Shown here: positions 23,334 through 34,365 of the stretch, one piece after another
Layout of the letters: every line of letters starts with the position of its first letter
Position numbering within the stretch: the stretch's first letter is position 1
The notes under the pieces: generated by a model
What the model was told of the DNA's origin: nothing
What the model saw: the letters and a program-made list of their open reading frames with translations, nothing else
The model's database searches: none
Position numbers and translations under genes: made by a program
DNA from: Amylostereum areolatum
Lineage: Eukaryota > Basidiomycota > Agaricomycetes > Russulales > Stereaceae
Length of the DNA: 64,000 nucleotides
Assembly: GCA_012932865.1 (NCBI GenBank)
Contig: SAXG01000105.1
Span: 1-64,000 of the forward strand
Direction: 5' to 3'

Positions 23334-24186
23334 TTAATCGACATCGTCGGAGTTGAGCGTGGCCATGATCTGAAGAAGATCGTCGACCGTGAGATCGGCG
23401 GTGGCGATACGGCTGCAAGCATAATAAAAAACATCGACGATCAGGCGTGGAATGCATACGACAGGGTAGGAAAGATACATACCGGTTGAGGATGTGGTTG
23501 GCGATCGCCCCCGCAGCACCAGACGCGACACCGCCAGCGACGGCGGCGCCAACCGCTTTTACTGCAGGCGGGAACCGCGCCTCCAACTCCAAGTCAAACG
23601 CGTCGCGGTTGAGGATGTCCTTGGTAATGGCACCTGCAGCACCGGAAGCGATGCCGCCAGCGACTGCTGCACCGACAGCCTTCAAAGCGGGAGGAAAGCG
23701 AGCGTCGATCTCGTCGCGGTTGAGGAGGTTGTTCGCGATCGCACCGGCGGCTCCGGATGCGATACCGCCAGCGACTGCGGCTCCGACCGCCTTCACCGCA
23801 GGGGGGAATCGCGCGTCGATCTCTTCACGGTTCAGGAGGTTGTTCGCAATCGCACCCGCCGCGCCCGACGCGACGCCCCCGGCGACGGCGGCCCCAACGG
23901 CCTTGAGTGCCGGAGGGAAACGGGCGTCGAGCTCCATCTCGTCGCGGTTGAGGATGTTGTTGGTGATCGCGCCGGCTGCACCAGATGCGACACCTCCAGC
24001 AACGGCGGCGCCGACTGCCTTCAGGGCGGGGGGGAAACGCGCCTCGTGTCTATGAGAAACTCCATGAGCACAAACCCAGTCATGAGAGCGACCAAAAAAA
24101 TACCTGTCGACAGGGGCGGCAAATGCGGGGACAGAGGAAGACGCGACGAAGGCGACGACGAGAACGTTGGCGAAGGAAGTACGCAT
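23334..24186 (-). CDS. Secreted protein of five Ala/Gly-rich tandem repeats
   Basis: Three exons (24104-24186, 23483-24049, 23413-23482 being an intron, last exon 23334-23412) give about 242 residues. ATG 24184-24186 is chosen because a signal peptide (MRTSFANVLVVAFVASSS, cut after AFA near residue 23) follows at once; an upstream in-frame ATG at 24262 would bury it. The mature part is five near-identical units of about 33 residues: ARFPPALKAVGAAVAGG, then VASGAAGAI, then NNxLNR, separated by short acidic linkers (DEMELD, EEID, DEID, DAFDLELE). Gly/Ala spacing (GxxxG and AxxxG) resembles glycine-zipper helices that pack in membranes or self-assemble. The tail ends ADLTVDDLLQIMATLNSDDVD-like and is acidic. 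No Kex2 KR/RR sites separate the units. I know no family for it. Confidence 0.8.
23485..24046 (-). repeat. Five tandem coding repeats of 108-123 bp
   Basis: Units start with the codons for ARFPP. Protein copies are almost identical, while many third codon positions differ between copies, so the repeats are not a very recent DNA expansion. Linker length between cores varies (4-8 residues). Confidence 0.85.
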
Positions 24187-25579
24187 TATGGTTATAACGA
24201 AGTGGCGATTACGAGAGGGGGATGGAATATGGAATATGGATTCGTGAGAGCAGAGAAAGACCAAGAGGTATAGAAAGACCGTAAGAAAAAGAACGCAAGG
24301 TTGCCAGCACCTGCAAATGGACGAACGAGGGTGAGTAGCGAGGACTGGAGAAATAAAGCTGCTTCACTCTGTCCTTTTATACTTCTACTGGTGGATATCC
24401 ACAGGCACCGTTCTCACCGTAATAAATGCGCAACAGATTCGATGCACAGGCCAAGGGGAAAGGTCAGCTTGGACTTTGGGAGGTTCACGGTGACGACCTG
24501 ATGTCGACTGGGAAAAAAGTGGACGAATTGATGGACGTCCGGATAGATGCCTGCCCAAGCTCGAGGAAGTGCTATCGAGACATCTCGCTAGGCCTCCTGT
24601 TGTAGTGACGATGAACGATTTCTGGCTTTCCGCATAGTCAAATAAATACACTTGCCATGAGCCCGAAGGTGGCTTCCAGCGCAATAATTTCATCCATTTT
24701 CGAAGCGTGTTTCACCTTGGCAGAAGCCAGTGCCATCTTGTGGCGGCCGTAGGTCCCATTTTCCCAATAAACGACGGCTTCGAGATATGATGCCACCTGA
24801 ATAGCCCACCCTTGTGATCATCTTACCTCGTGGCTCGAACGACCAACGATCAGGAGCCGCCCTGCACCTACCCACGCCCGACCAGAGTCCTCCAATCTTC
24901 GCCAATTTACGCGATGGTCAAGGCCGTAGAACCAGCATATAGTTTATTTAGCTGATGCTGGAAGATGATTCGGGATGTGGCGGGTCCCGCTGGTACAAAA
25001 TTTGGGCATGTGCTACGGAAAGGAGAAGTTGAAGGTCGACGGTGCCAGTGACGGGATATAAGGGATCTCGATCAAAGCCCATGATATGGTCCTTCAGTTG
25101 ATCGGGTGCAAGGGGATATCCAAGCAGAAATGGTTGCACGTCGAGCCATAATACGACGAGTAGACTTGAAGAAGGAGCACGTTAGACCAAGGCTTCAAGC
25201 ATAGAGGGAAGTGAAGAGCTTAGAGAGGTGAAGGCGTTCGACGGGAGTGGAAATACCGGGAATCACCGAAATAACTTCCCACGCATATGAACTTATGTAC
25301 CACCATACAGTAGATACAATACGACGAATTCACAATCACACGAGTCCCTCCTTTCGCATTTGCAAGTAGGGAACAACCACCATCCATCCATATTGTGAAA
25401 TAAATACCGGCACAGTAGATCTATGCGTATGGGAGATCAACAGCATCGTATGTGAGTGAGTGAAAGCGCCGGGGAAGAACCAAAGCGAGAGAAAGTCCAA
25501 GGAAAAAATAGCGTATGGAAGGGGTGACAATAGAGAGTGAAACAGGGATGTTGGCAATAGTAAGAGCAGTTCTGACAAC
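24187..25579. other. Intergenic spacer
   Basis: It contains the promoter of the repeat-protein gene (right of 24186) and the 3' flank of the dioxygenase. The short ORFs present have no family motif. Confidence 0.5.
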
Positions 25580-26932
25580 CTACGCGCTCGATGCCGTGCT
25601 GGCAGGAGCAGTGCCCGACACCGTGCCCGAGGGTCCACCAGGGCCTCCGCCCATACCGCTGTGCGGGTTCTCGACACCGCCGCTCTCCGTGAGGGTCGCC
25701 GCGGAGGAGATGTCGTACGACGCGGTAACGTTGATGCCCATGGCGCCCCACGCGAAAATGCCATCCGAGACGTCTTCGCCGAGGAGGACGTACTCGAGGA
25801 CGGGGTCGATGGTCGCGGCCTCGTCAGACATGATCGAGTCCTCCGCGTTCGTCGTCAGGGTCTGCGTGTTCGTGGAGTAGGGCGAGGTGGCCTCGACCTC
25901 AGTGATGAGGTCCTGGTCGAAGAAGAATTGGCCGACGTGCTTCACGTCGGTGGCCTTGTAGGTCCCGTTGTCGAACTGGGTGCCGTTCTCCTGCGCGAGA
26001 ATGTGGATGTGCGTGGCGCGCGAAGTGTAGTGCCCAGGGAACACGGTAAGGAACTGCGCGACGCCATCCTCGTTGGTCTCCTGGATGCCACGGAGGAAAG
26101 TGGTGTTCTAGGGAGGTAGGTACGTCAGTTTCTTGGGATAGGCGACGTGAAGAGAACATGGCACATACCCAGTTGTTCTCGTTGGTGCTGTCGCCGTTGC
26201 CGTTAGCAACAACGCCGGCGTAGACACCAGTCGAGTTGGCTGATTACACAGGAAGTAAGCACTGGGCGAGTTATGAGGGAAGGCGGAGCCTACCATGCCA
26301 GAAGTCAATGAAGACGTTGGGGACGGGCTCGCAGGTCGTGACGTCGATGAGCTGGACGTCGACATACAAATCGACGCCCTGCTGGTCCTCGCGGATGTCG
26401 GAACGGACGAACTCGCCGTCAACGTCTGATAAGATCCCTTTAGCAAGTGATTTTCGCATGACAGATAGAGCACGTACAGTAGGGACCTTGGGTCGTCTCG
26501 GGGGCGAGAATGCACGAGTTGTTGCCGGTGAAGAGCGTGGACGCGTCGCTGTTTTGCGTCACACCGGTCAAGTCAGAGTGGCGAGTGGTGTTGAGCACGG
26601 TGTCAAGGTCGCGCTTGAACAGGCCGCGCGCTGGGGACACCGTCAGTTCCGGGGCTGATAGATACACATGGAAACCCACGCATGGAGATACCGAGCTCGC
26701 GCCTGGCCTTGTGGGCGAGGGCTTCGCGGCGGGCATGTGCGCGTTCGTAAACGCCACCGCGCTTGCGGAGCTGGTCCTGGCAGTTTCCGAGCGAGCGTCG
26801 GGCGAGAGCGTTGAAGTTCTCGAGCTTGACGGCCTCGACGGAACCGGCCTTGGGATGGGGGTGGGCGGTGGCGACGCCGAAGGAGGACGCGACGACGGCA
26901 GCGACAGAGACGACGGAGGAGATGAGAACCAT
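25580..26932 (-). CDS. Secreted intradiol ring-cleavage dioxygenase
   Basis: Five exons (26680-26932, 26478-26630, 26294-26425, 26169-26239, 25580-26107) join in phase to about 378 residues. The N-terminus is a signal peptide (MVLISSVVSVAAVVASSFG, cut near the Ala-His at about residue 23), then a Lys/Arg-rich pro-region. The Dioxygenase_C fold is recognised by APETTQGPYYVDGEFVRSD, PNVFIDFWHANSTGVYAG, FLRGIQETNEDG and FPGHYTSRATHIH. The non-haem iron(III) ligands expected for the family are visible as Tyr in QGPYY, Tyr in GHY, and the two His of THIH. The C-terminus is Gly/Ser-rich. Family members open catechol-type rings; secreted fungal versions are thought to attack lignin- or plant-derived catechols. 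The exact substrate is unknown. Confidence 0.92.
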
Positions 26933-27030
26933 TATTAAACGTGAAGGAACAAGGGGGCTCGTAAGAGAGAAGATGGCGATGAGAAGATGTGGAAGGTGGT
27001 GCTGGATATTTCAGTTGCATCTTGCCTGCC

Positions 27031-27038
27031 TTTATATC
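27031..27038 (-). promoter_or_regulatory. TATA box of the dioxygenase gene
   Basis: The minus strand reads GATATAAA about 100 bp upstream of the ATG at 26932. Confidence 0.5.
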
Positions 27039-27179
27039 CCCCAGGATCCGCCGCTTGCTTGCAGGAGGAGAATGGTTTGCCCAGGCGCAGCGGGGACGAT
27101 CGTAAAAACCTTTCTTGAGGCAGGGTCCCGGACTTGCGCACAAAGATCTCGTCGTGCTGCGGAAGGTGTGCATGCATGA

Positions 27180-28317
27180 AACTTGAAGTCCAAGAGAATC
27201 GCCCCGTGCTGGAGATGCTGCGGGGAGTGTAATTCGACCGTGCTACAAATGAAAATTTATCCGAGCCCGGGAAAAGATAGAGTAGACGGATGGGCGACGG
27301 GCGTTGAGTTCGAACGTGAAGGGCGGATAGGTATGTGCAGTATGTGAATGAGCTTACCGTCTCTTTGTGCTGGAATAATGCGTTGCTCCGTTGAATTAGC
27401 GAGAGATGTTCAAGATGAGGGATAGCTCTCTGTCCGGTACAAAGGCAAGAGTGCGTCCAGTAGTAGTTTGGAGTCTGAACCAGTAGGACTCACCGGCACC
27501 AGTAGTAAAGACATTGACCTTGTAGAAACCAAGTACTGGTAGAAACCCTGTCCTGATGTATGGATGCTTCTAGGCTGCGACTGCGGGGACCTATGGCAAA
27601 CGGTTCCTCCACTCCTCGATACCGTGTTCCGAAGCCTCTGGTTGGCCAGCGGTTGGCTGAACGGGGATGCGGACGCCGCGTTCTTCGATGGGCTGGTCTT
27701 GGCGTTGGGCACACTGCGCTGGCATCTTCCGCGGGTCGGTTGGAGTTGTTGGTGGGATGTCGATTCGTCGAAGTATGTACACAGGCGAGGGGATGAAAGA
27801 TAAGAGGCGGTCGTTGGGGCTATGGCATAGTATGGGATCCCGAGTTTTTGTGTCAATTGGGTCAAGCATAGGTCAAGCGTATGGTGGAGGAACGTACTAG
27901 AAGCGACGGCGACGCGTCGAAGTCACGAGCTCCGAGAGCGCCGCTCCCTACCGCTCCCTGCCGTTCGACGCTCAACGTTCAACGTCGACAATGTTCAAAC
28001 TCACATTCTTCATGCCTTTCATCCCTCTATATTCTCCGCATCGGAATGAATCGTTTCAACTTGATAGCCAGAATTCAGAACCGCCGACTAAGGAGTCGGA
28101 GAGACGGGCACGACTCGCGGTGAATTTATCGTGAGCAGAAAAGGTGCGCATAAAGCTTGCATTTCTCAGGCCACAGTATCCTAGATATCTTGACCTGACA
28201 AGAAGTGTATGTAGTCCAAGTTAAGGCCTTTCCGAGTATCGTCATCGGCGATTCTGGACCAAGTTTATCTCTATTCAACTTCGATTCAACGGATATCGGA
28301 GTCGGAGGCCTCGAGCA
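27180..28317. other. Spacer; at most an unrecognised minus-strand gene fragment
   Basis: Minus-strand frames between 27410 and 27869 are fairly long, and one possible splice (GTGAGTCC near 27497) would join GFYKVNVFTTGAG-like coding to downstream sequence. I recognise no family and do not call a gene. Confidence 0.25.
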
Positions 28318-28900
28318 ATGAGCGCAGTATGTTCTCGAACCGTGTCAACTCTCTTTCACATCTCACTCGGCTGCATAGAATCAACTGCCCACGGAATATG
28401 GCTAACAACGTCATGGACGAAGCTACCCGATTCATGTCCCACACCTGATGGACATCCGAGTCCACCCTAATTCATCGCATTCGCTCGCCATCCTCTGCAT
28501 TCGCATTCACCCCGGAGATCTCCCTCTCGACAGCTTACACTCATCGATGTACATCCGCACGGCAGTATCCCGCGGCTGCAACTGGCTCAAGACCCTCTTC
28601 GCATCGTCCAGGACCCATGGACATGCCTCCTCATCACCCGCCGAAATGCCTCTATTCCCCACCAGTCTTTTCCCCCCTCCGACTACATCGCCCCGACAAT
28701 CCTACGGAAGGTCGGACCAAAGCATCCTCGTACCCTCGCCATACGTCGTCTCGCTATCGATACTTACCTATTCCGAGGAAGACTCGCCCGGAGTTGTGAT
28801 CACCAAAGCGTCATCTACCCAGTGTCTACCACCTCCCCAGCGTCCTTACTTGAACCTTGCCTTTTCCATCTTCCATGCGATCTATGGCCTTCCTTGCGCT
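28318..28900 (+). pseudogene. Decayed copy of an F-box-like family (copy 1)
   Basis: DNA from here matches 34985-35400: both hold the shared ATGAGCGCAGT start and the CACACCTGATGGACATCC segment, and encode related text (HPGDLPLDSLHSS here, TPDDFPIDRLHSS there). The open frame from 28448 drifts into Pro-rich low complexity, and the homologous LPIRHLVVDI-like region is in another frame, so this copy is shifted and truncated. Confidence 0.5.
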
Positions 28901-29237
28901 ATCCTCGTATTTGCCTCCAACGGAGTCCATATACCTTGCTCGGGTGGTTTCGAGCCCCCCCCTCCCCCCCTTGCTCATCCCCCGTGCCACATCAAGAAGC
29001 CAATAAAGCTATTTTGCAGATATGCAAATATATTGGCCATCCGATTCTCAACCTTGACACACTTCTTGCGGGCGGTCAGCCCACATGTATCCCCGCTTTC
29101 TCTCATCCGCTTATGTGTCTACTCCGCCATTCGCGCCCGCGAAAGGGAGCTCAATGGCACAATTCGCCTGGTACCATTGCATCGAAGACCAAACGCCACC
29201 ACGACAAATATCCTGACGCCGCCGACAGCGCGCAACC

Positions 29238-30500
29238 CTACTTGTACAGCGCAATCCTGGCCATGTTAGGATACGTACCCTCGCGGTGCTTCGACGTCTT
29301 GAGGAGGTCGCTCTCCCATGATCCATCATAGTTATACTCCCGCATCCACGACTCGAGTGTATGCCCCTCCGGATGCACCTTCCGGATCCACTCCATGTCT
29401 CTCTCGACCACATCTTCCCTCCAGACCGTCCACCACCCGGTGAAGTTCTTCCTCCAAGTCGTCGACCCGTCGCCCTTGGCCTTCTCCCCGGACGCGACCG
29501 GGATGTCCGGGTCGACGAGGTTCGTGAACCACTCGTCGATCGTTTGCGGCTCGAAGACGGCGGGTTTGCCCGTGACCTTGGTGAATGTACGTACAAGGTA
29601 CTCGCCATCTACGATGTCGCTCGCGACCTCGAGGTTTTTACCGGACGTCTCGGTGGGATGGTCGAAGATGTAGCGCGCGAAGAAGCCGATGTCGGCGAGG
29701 GAGACCACAACGACGTGGCCCTTCTCGAGCGGGAGGACGAAGACGTGGGTACTGTCGGCGCGTTTGAACATAGGTCCAAGCATGTACTGTATCGGAGTTC
29801 AGTGAACACATCGTTATCTCCACCACCGCGCGACACTTACCATCTTGAGCATGTCTAAGTACACCGCCGTGGTGAGCACCGACCAAGTCATGTCCTCATT
29901 CGATGGCTGGGACGACATCCACTCGCTCACGATCGCTTTGCCGTCTATATGGTCGCACTTGACCTCGGGGTTATAACCACCCTTCTGCAAGACCGACGTT
30001 CAAAACCTCACTATCAGTACGCATCCATGACCACAAAGTCAAGCAAAGGACTCTACTCGCCTTGAAGACATGGTCAAGCCCGCTCCAGACGTAGTGCTTG
30101 AGCGTGCCGACCTGCCTCGCGGTCTCGAAGATGCGAATGCCGGTCCAAATCTCGGTCGCCTCGCTCACGTTGAATCCATCCGTGTTCACGAATGCCCCGT
30201 ACGCACCATGCAATGACTTTTCGACGGCGGCCATGTCGGTGAACGAGCCTGACATAGGCAACGGTCAGCAGGACAATAACCAACCATCAAATACAACTAA
30301 AGGACCTTACCGGTGACGAGCTCGACACCTTGGGCGGCAAGCTCCTGGGCGGACTTGCTGGTTGGGTCGCGCGTGAGTCCGCGTACGGCGTAGGGTGAGG
30401 GAGACCCGTCCTTGGCGGGGGCAAGCAGTTTGTCGATGACCGCACGGCCTTGTGCACCGGTGGCGCCAATGACGAGAATGAGTTTCTTGGAGGCAGGCAT
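29238..30500 (-). CDS. NmrA-like NAD(P)-binding protein, paralogue 1
   Basis: Four exons (30311-30500, 30061-30248, 29841-29984, 29238-29786), about 356 residues. The N-terminus has the Rossmann dinucleotide motif VIGATGAQGRAVIDKLL (G-x-x-G-x-x-G), followed by VRGLTRDP and VNTDGFNVSEATE. These are typical of NmrA-like atypical short-chain dehydrogenases, which lack the Tyr-x-x-x-Lys pair and often act as redox sensors or reductases. The rest contains GHVVVVSLADIGFFARYIFD and VTGKPAVFEPQTIDEW, conserved in this branch. The start at 30498-30500 puts the Rossmann strand at residue 5. Intron 2 (29985-30060) has a GC donor (AAG|GCGAGT). A close paralogue with the same exon plan lies at 45108-46358. 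Confidence 0.88.
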
Positions 30501-31911
30501 GATATAAGCTGGTCGGTGCGGGTGATACAAATGGCAGGAAGCTGTTCTGACCTTTCGCTCGTTGCCCGTGGTCTATTTATCCTCTCAGTGTCCTCTCCAA
30601 ACTCGCCCAATAATTACCTGGCTTTGAGAGCGCCACCCAGTGCCTGCCACATGCCACGTCACTTCGGGCACGTCTTCGGGCATCCTTGGGGTCGACCGAC
30701 GGCCTTGCGTTTGCGTCCGACGACGAAGGATAATGCTGGTAGGGAATCGTGCTGACCTTTCGCCAGTCGACTGCGGACCTTCTCGACCACCAGGGCTGCA
30801 CAAGAATAGCAGTGTTTTTTCAAGCACACCTGCCTATGCTAGCCTGTGCCATGCCGTACAAGGAGAGTCCCCTCGGGTATCCCTCGGGCATCCCTTCGGT
30901 CGAATGATACCGTTTTGTTCACCTGCTTGCATCCTGGGACATTCGCCGACGTTTGGTGCGCGGTCAGAAGGCCGTGAACGAGCTGAACCCCGAGTGGAAG
31001 CATGGCAGGAAGATTGCTGCCGATAAGGAGAAATTGCCACGGGAGGAGGGCAGAGGCAGGCTAGAGTACTTACTGGTGCATTTGAACAATGTGAAGCCGC
31101 AGCGGTATACATAGTTCCGCTTCAGGAGGGGGGAGATACCTGCTTTCTATGTACTGAGTATTAGCGTCCGGAAGCGGCTCATTGCTACTGATTGGCCCAC
31201 CGATGTCGATGAGGCCTGAGGATCCCCGAACTTGGAGTGGGGTGGGGCAACGCCTGCGAGAAAAATAGATGCACGTGACTTTGCTGATCAGCACGAGTCG
31301 TGACCCAGCCTCCCTCGCGTCGAAGATTGCAGTCCATCGACACTCGCTCACCCCCTATCTACGTAAAAACACGTAGGACTTCTGTATTAAGGATGTATCT
31401 AAAAGTTCTTGGTGAAATTTTGAAGGAAAATGAAGCCCTTCTGATTTTGTCTATCAATCTCCAGAGCCAGGAGGTGTAAAGACTAATATTGGTGCCACTT
31501 TCTGCAAATATTTTACCAAGACATTGAAGATACTGTAAAATAAACATAATCCCGCATCTCGTTCAAGTCGTCCGGGAGTGGGAAGTGTACGATGTCGATT
31601 TCGACGCTTTTCTACCCTGTAGAAACAGGCCGGAGTCACCCGGGCCGAATATGACGACGCGTCCTCGACGCGTGAGGTGACAGTCCCCCCGTTTCCCGTC
31701 TCGTATCCTCTTCAAAATTATGTGCTCCGTACAATAATCCGTCTGGTTTATCTTATACATACACGATATACACCAAATCGCGAAGAAAACACCCATAATT
31801 TGCACTCAAAGACCTGTACTGGCATCAGTACTACCAAAACCATTTGCCTTCTCTTGCCCTTCCTTTCCCCCGAGATCTCCTGGACATCAATATAATCAGA
31901 AAAGCAGGCCG
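30501..31911. other. Upstream spacer of NmrA paralogue 1, with short repeats
   Basis: Imperfect copies of CGGGCATCC-T-GGTCGA occur near 30678-30702 and 30872-30903, and again upstream of paralogue 2 (about 46555-46590). A CGGTCAGAAGGCCGT segment is shared by 30961 and 46659. The duplicated unit therefore extends beyond the coding region. No other gene is visible. Confidence 0.5.
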
Positions 31912-32180
31912 AGTTTAAAAAACGTGTGGAGGACATACAGCAGAAAAAAGCGGAGGATTGAGACAAGAGGAAAGCCGAGAAAGCTGCTCGAACTGCGAAG
32001 GTGGTTCCCATCTTGGATGTCAACTTGATCCCGGAAAAGATCAAGGTTGTCGAACTTGATGATCAGCTGGACTTGTTCCGAACATGGGACGAGCAGGTGC
32101 CGCTCAAATCGCGTCTTGGGAAATGGGACCAGAAGATTCAGGCCCTTCGTGAGGCAATTAAGAGGAGGATGGGAAGCTGA
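31912..32180 (+). pseudogene. Fragment of a coiled, charged ORF with one stop
   Basis: A plus frame reads FKKRVEDIQQKKAED, stop, then KRKAEKAARTAKVVPILDVN, LDDQLDLFRTWDEQVP and IQALREAIKRRMGS. The residue pattern is that of real coding sequence with a basic coiled coil, but a TGA interrupts it and no start or upstream exon is visible. It is probably a remnant of a larger gene or a transposon-carried ORF; I cannot name the family. Confidence 0.4.
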
Positions 32181-32613
32181 GCGCTGAAGCTGAAGCGCCG
32201 ACTCCTTCCGCCGCGGAGTGCGAGTTGGTAGAGATTTGCATACAGGTGGGTATTCCGGCTTCATCCACATCCCCCCCTCACATTCGTTGATTGCACGACA
32301 TATGATACACATCATAGACATGCTCTGCATAGACAGATCATGTTACTTTGTGCTAATTCTACCAATATCACGTTGGGTCACCGAGAGATCGAACTTGGCC
32401 GGTGGGAAACTTATGTAAGCCTCACGCGGTCCTTGCACGCAATGCCCCACCCCACTTGGAGTCAACCCTTGTACCTCAGCGGGATCCTCTCATCACCCCG
32501 AGGGTACTTGCAATTTGCAAGGTTGACGTCTGCTTTATTTGACGGACGTTACTGGAAAAAGATACGAATGCTTGTCTGTATTCGTCCCGGACTCGAGTCT
32601 CGGGCGATCGAGT

Positions 32614-32661
32614 GCGTTCACGCCTGTTCACGCATGATCGAGCGTGAACAGGCGTGAACGC
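32614..32661. repeat. Perfect 20-bp inverted repeat with 8-nt loop
   Basis: Arm GCGTTCACGCCTGTTCACGC (32614-32633), loop ATGATCGA, arm GCGTGAACAGGCGTGAACGC (32642-32661). It can form a strong hairpin or cruciform. Confidence 0.9.
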
Positions 32662-32712
32662 GCAGGAACACGCAGGAACACGCAGGATCACGCAGGATCA
32701 CGCGGGATCATG
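32643..32712 (+). repeat. Tandem 10-bp repeats
   Basis: Seven decamers in register: CGTGAACAGG, CGTGAACGCG, CAGGAACACG (twice), CAGGATCACG (twice), CGGGATCATG. They overlap the right arm of the inverted repeat. Confidence 0.8.
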
Positions 32713-33299
32713 CGCGTTCGCCATCTCGATTCCTTAAATAAGTATATTTTATTTTTGTCCGATAACGTCCGTCATGGTTTCCGCGTCCACGGTTCACAAC
32801 TTCCACATCCACGCATCCTCTATCTGCATACGAATCGCGATCTTGCACACCCTCAGAGTCGAACGCAAACCCCGTCTCAACTGACACTGACAGAATCTCG
32901 CCGGACCGTGACCAGCCCTCTCCCCAGGCTCGCTCGCCGTCGCGTTTCCCATCTTACACACAAAAAGAAGCTATGCGGATCTTGGCTAGGCGATATATGT
33001 TACAGGTGTAGTGTTATCCGCCGTCGTATGCATGGTGAGTCTCCACTATATACTCGCATGTATGATGTACCAACCTTTCTCACAGACTACAAGTCGACTT
33101 GCACCATGATTGACCGACTCGTTTCGCCCCTGTTCTTGGGTAGCACCGCTACACCGTACGATTCCTACCCGCTGGAGCCTGGCATTCTGTGTCTCGCAGC
33201 TCGCTTTCCTTTCGTCGAGCTTATGTAATAACCTGCGATTACGCGCCATGCAGTTTGTTTGCTTTCCCTACGATCTCAAAATCTTCCTTTGAGTCCTCG

Positions 33300-34365
33300 C
33301 ACAGCGATGACTCCATCGTTGGACCTTATTATGGCCGAAGCCAGGTCGGTGGTGTCGGCAAAACCACATCCTACTGTGTCTACACGAAGTTCGGATGCGT
33401 GGATGACGCTGGCGAATCGCGCAAAGGTATTTGTTTGCCAGTGTCTGCGACCGATGTCAATGGCTTTGCTCATTCGTATTCACAGACCACTCTCCTGGAT
33501 GTCCTTACGGATAGGTCCAATGACGAAGATAGCTTGTTGAAGGCTCGAGGCTTGTTGTTAGAACTAGATCCAAGTCTTATCGACTACGACCTCCAGTATG
33601 CAGAACGGGAGGGTACGCTGTCGCATACGTCTGAAACCAGTGAGCTCTACCCATGTTCGGGCTCTACCCTCTCATGACATCCTTTTAGTATCGTCTCCTT
33701 CTGTCTCTGTAGGCGTGCCGTCCGTGTCGGCAGGTACACTAAACAGTGGCCCCTATAACGTATCGCCGTCTTAACTGTCTTTTTAGCTCCTTCGGGCGGT
33801 GGTCCACCTTCCGTAGTCGGTCCTGCTGTGGATAGGAAACCGCCGCGTCAGAGTCTCAGACTACCCGGTGAGATATTGTGGTTGTTCACCCGAATACCTC
33901 ACCTCTAATAGCATGCCCCCCCCCTCTCCCGCGGATCATAGCCAATCCTTCGTCGGTTGATGCACGCGCTGCTGAAACGGTACGTTGTCCATTGCACGTA
34001 TCACACGTATTTGTCCTTATAACGACCTTCAATAGTTCGATCCTGCTTGTGATCACTGCCGTGATGGCCTTGGCCTCAAGACCTGCCCCCGCGCTAAAGG
34101 CATTCCACATAAACGATGCGCCGCGTGCGTGAGGGCTGCGAGACAGTGCAGCTTCAAGAACCTGCGTAAAAGTCACAAGCTTCCGGATGTGCTCCCTACG
34201 AAAGATACCTTGGTAGGTGTTTCCGAGTCGGTTCCGCCTAACGCTCAGGGGAGCAAACGGAAAGCGACGGAGATGGCCGATATCGAACCCCTGCTCAAAA
34301 GGATGGCTGCGAAGTTGCGCGAGGCGCAGGACATTCACGAGTCAATAATGGAGCAGTTGTCGTAA
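33300..34365 (+). CDS. Cysteine-cluster (Zn2Cys6-like) protein, N-terminal exons uncertain
   Basis: The last exon (about 34036-34365) is secure: it follows a good acceptor (TTCAATAG) and encodes FDPACDHCRDGLGLKTCPRA, then KGIPHKRCAACVRAARQCSF, then a Lys-rich and helical tail ending HESIMEQLS. The C-x2-C-x8-C ... C-x2-C-x6-C spacing is like a binuclear zinc cluster with a longer first loop. The preceding exon (about 33940-33980) reads PSSVDARAAET. Upstream, a plus frame with DDSIVGPYYGRSQVGGVGK and DPSLIDYDLQYAEREGTLS may be the N-terminal exon, but the splices there are unclear. DNA binding is inferred from the Cys pattern only. Confidence 0.5.

Noticed and set aside
23447..24055. 202-aa plus-strand Ala/Pro-rich ORF
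   Set aside because: It is the antisense of the five-repeat gene; the minus strand has signal peptide, splice sites and conserved units.
32643..32712. Decamer array as a CRISPR or minisatellite gene
   Set aside because: Units are contiguous without spacers; simple tandem repeat.
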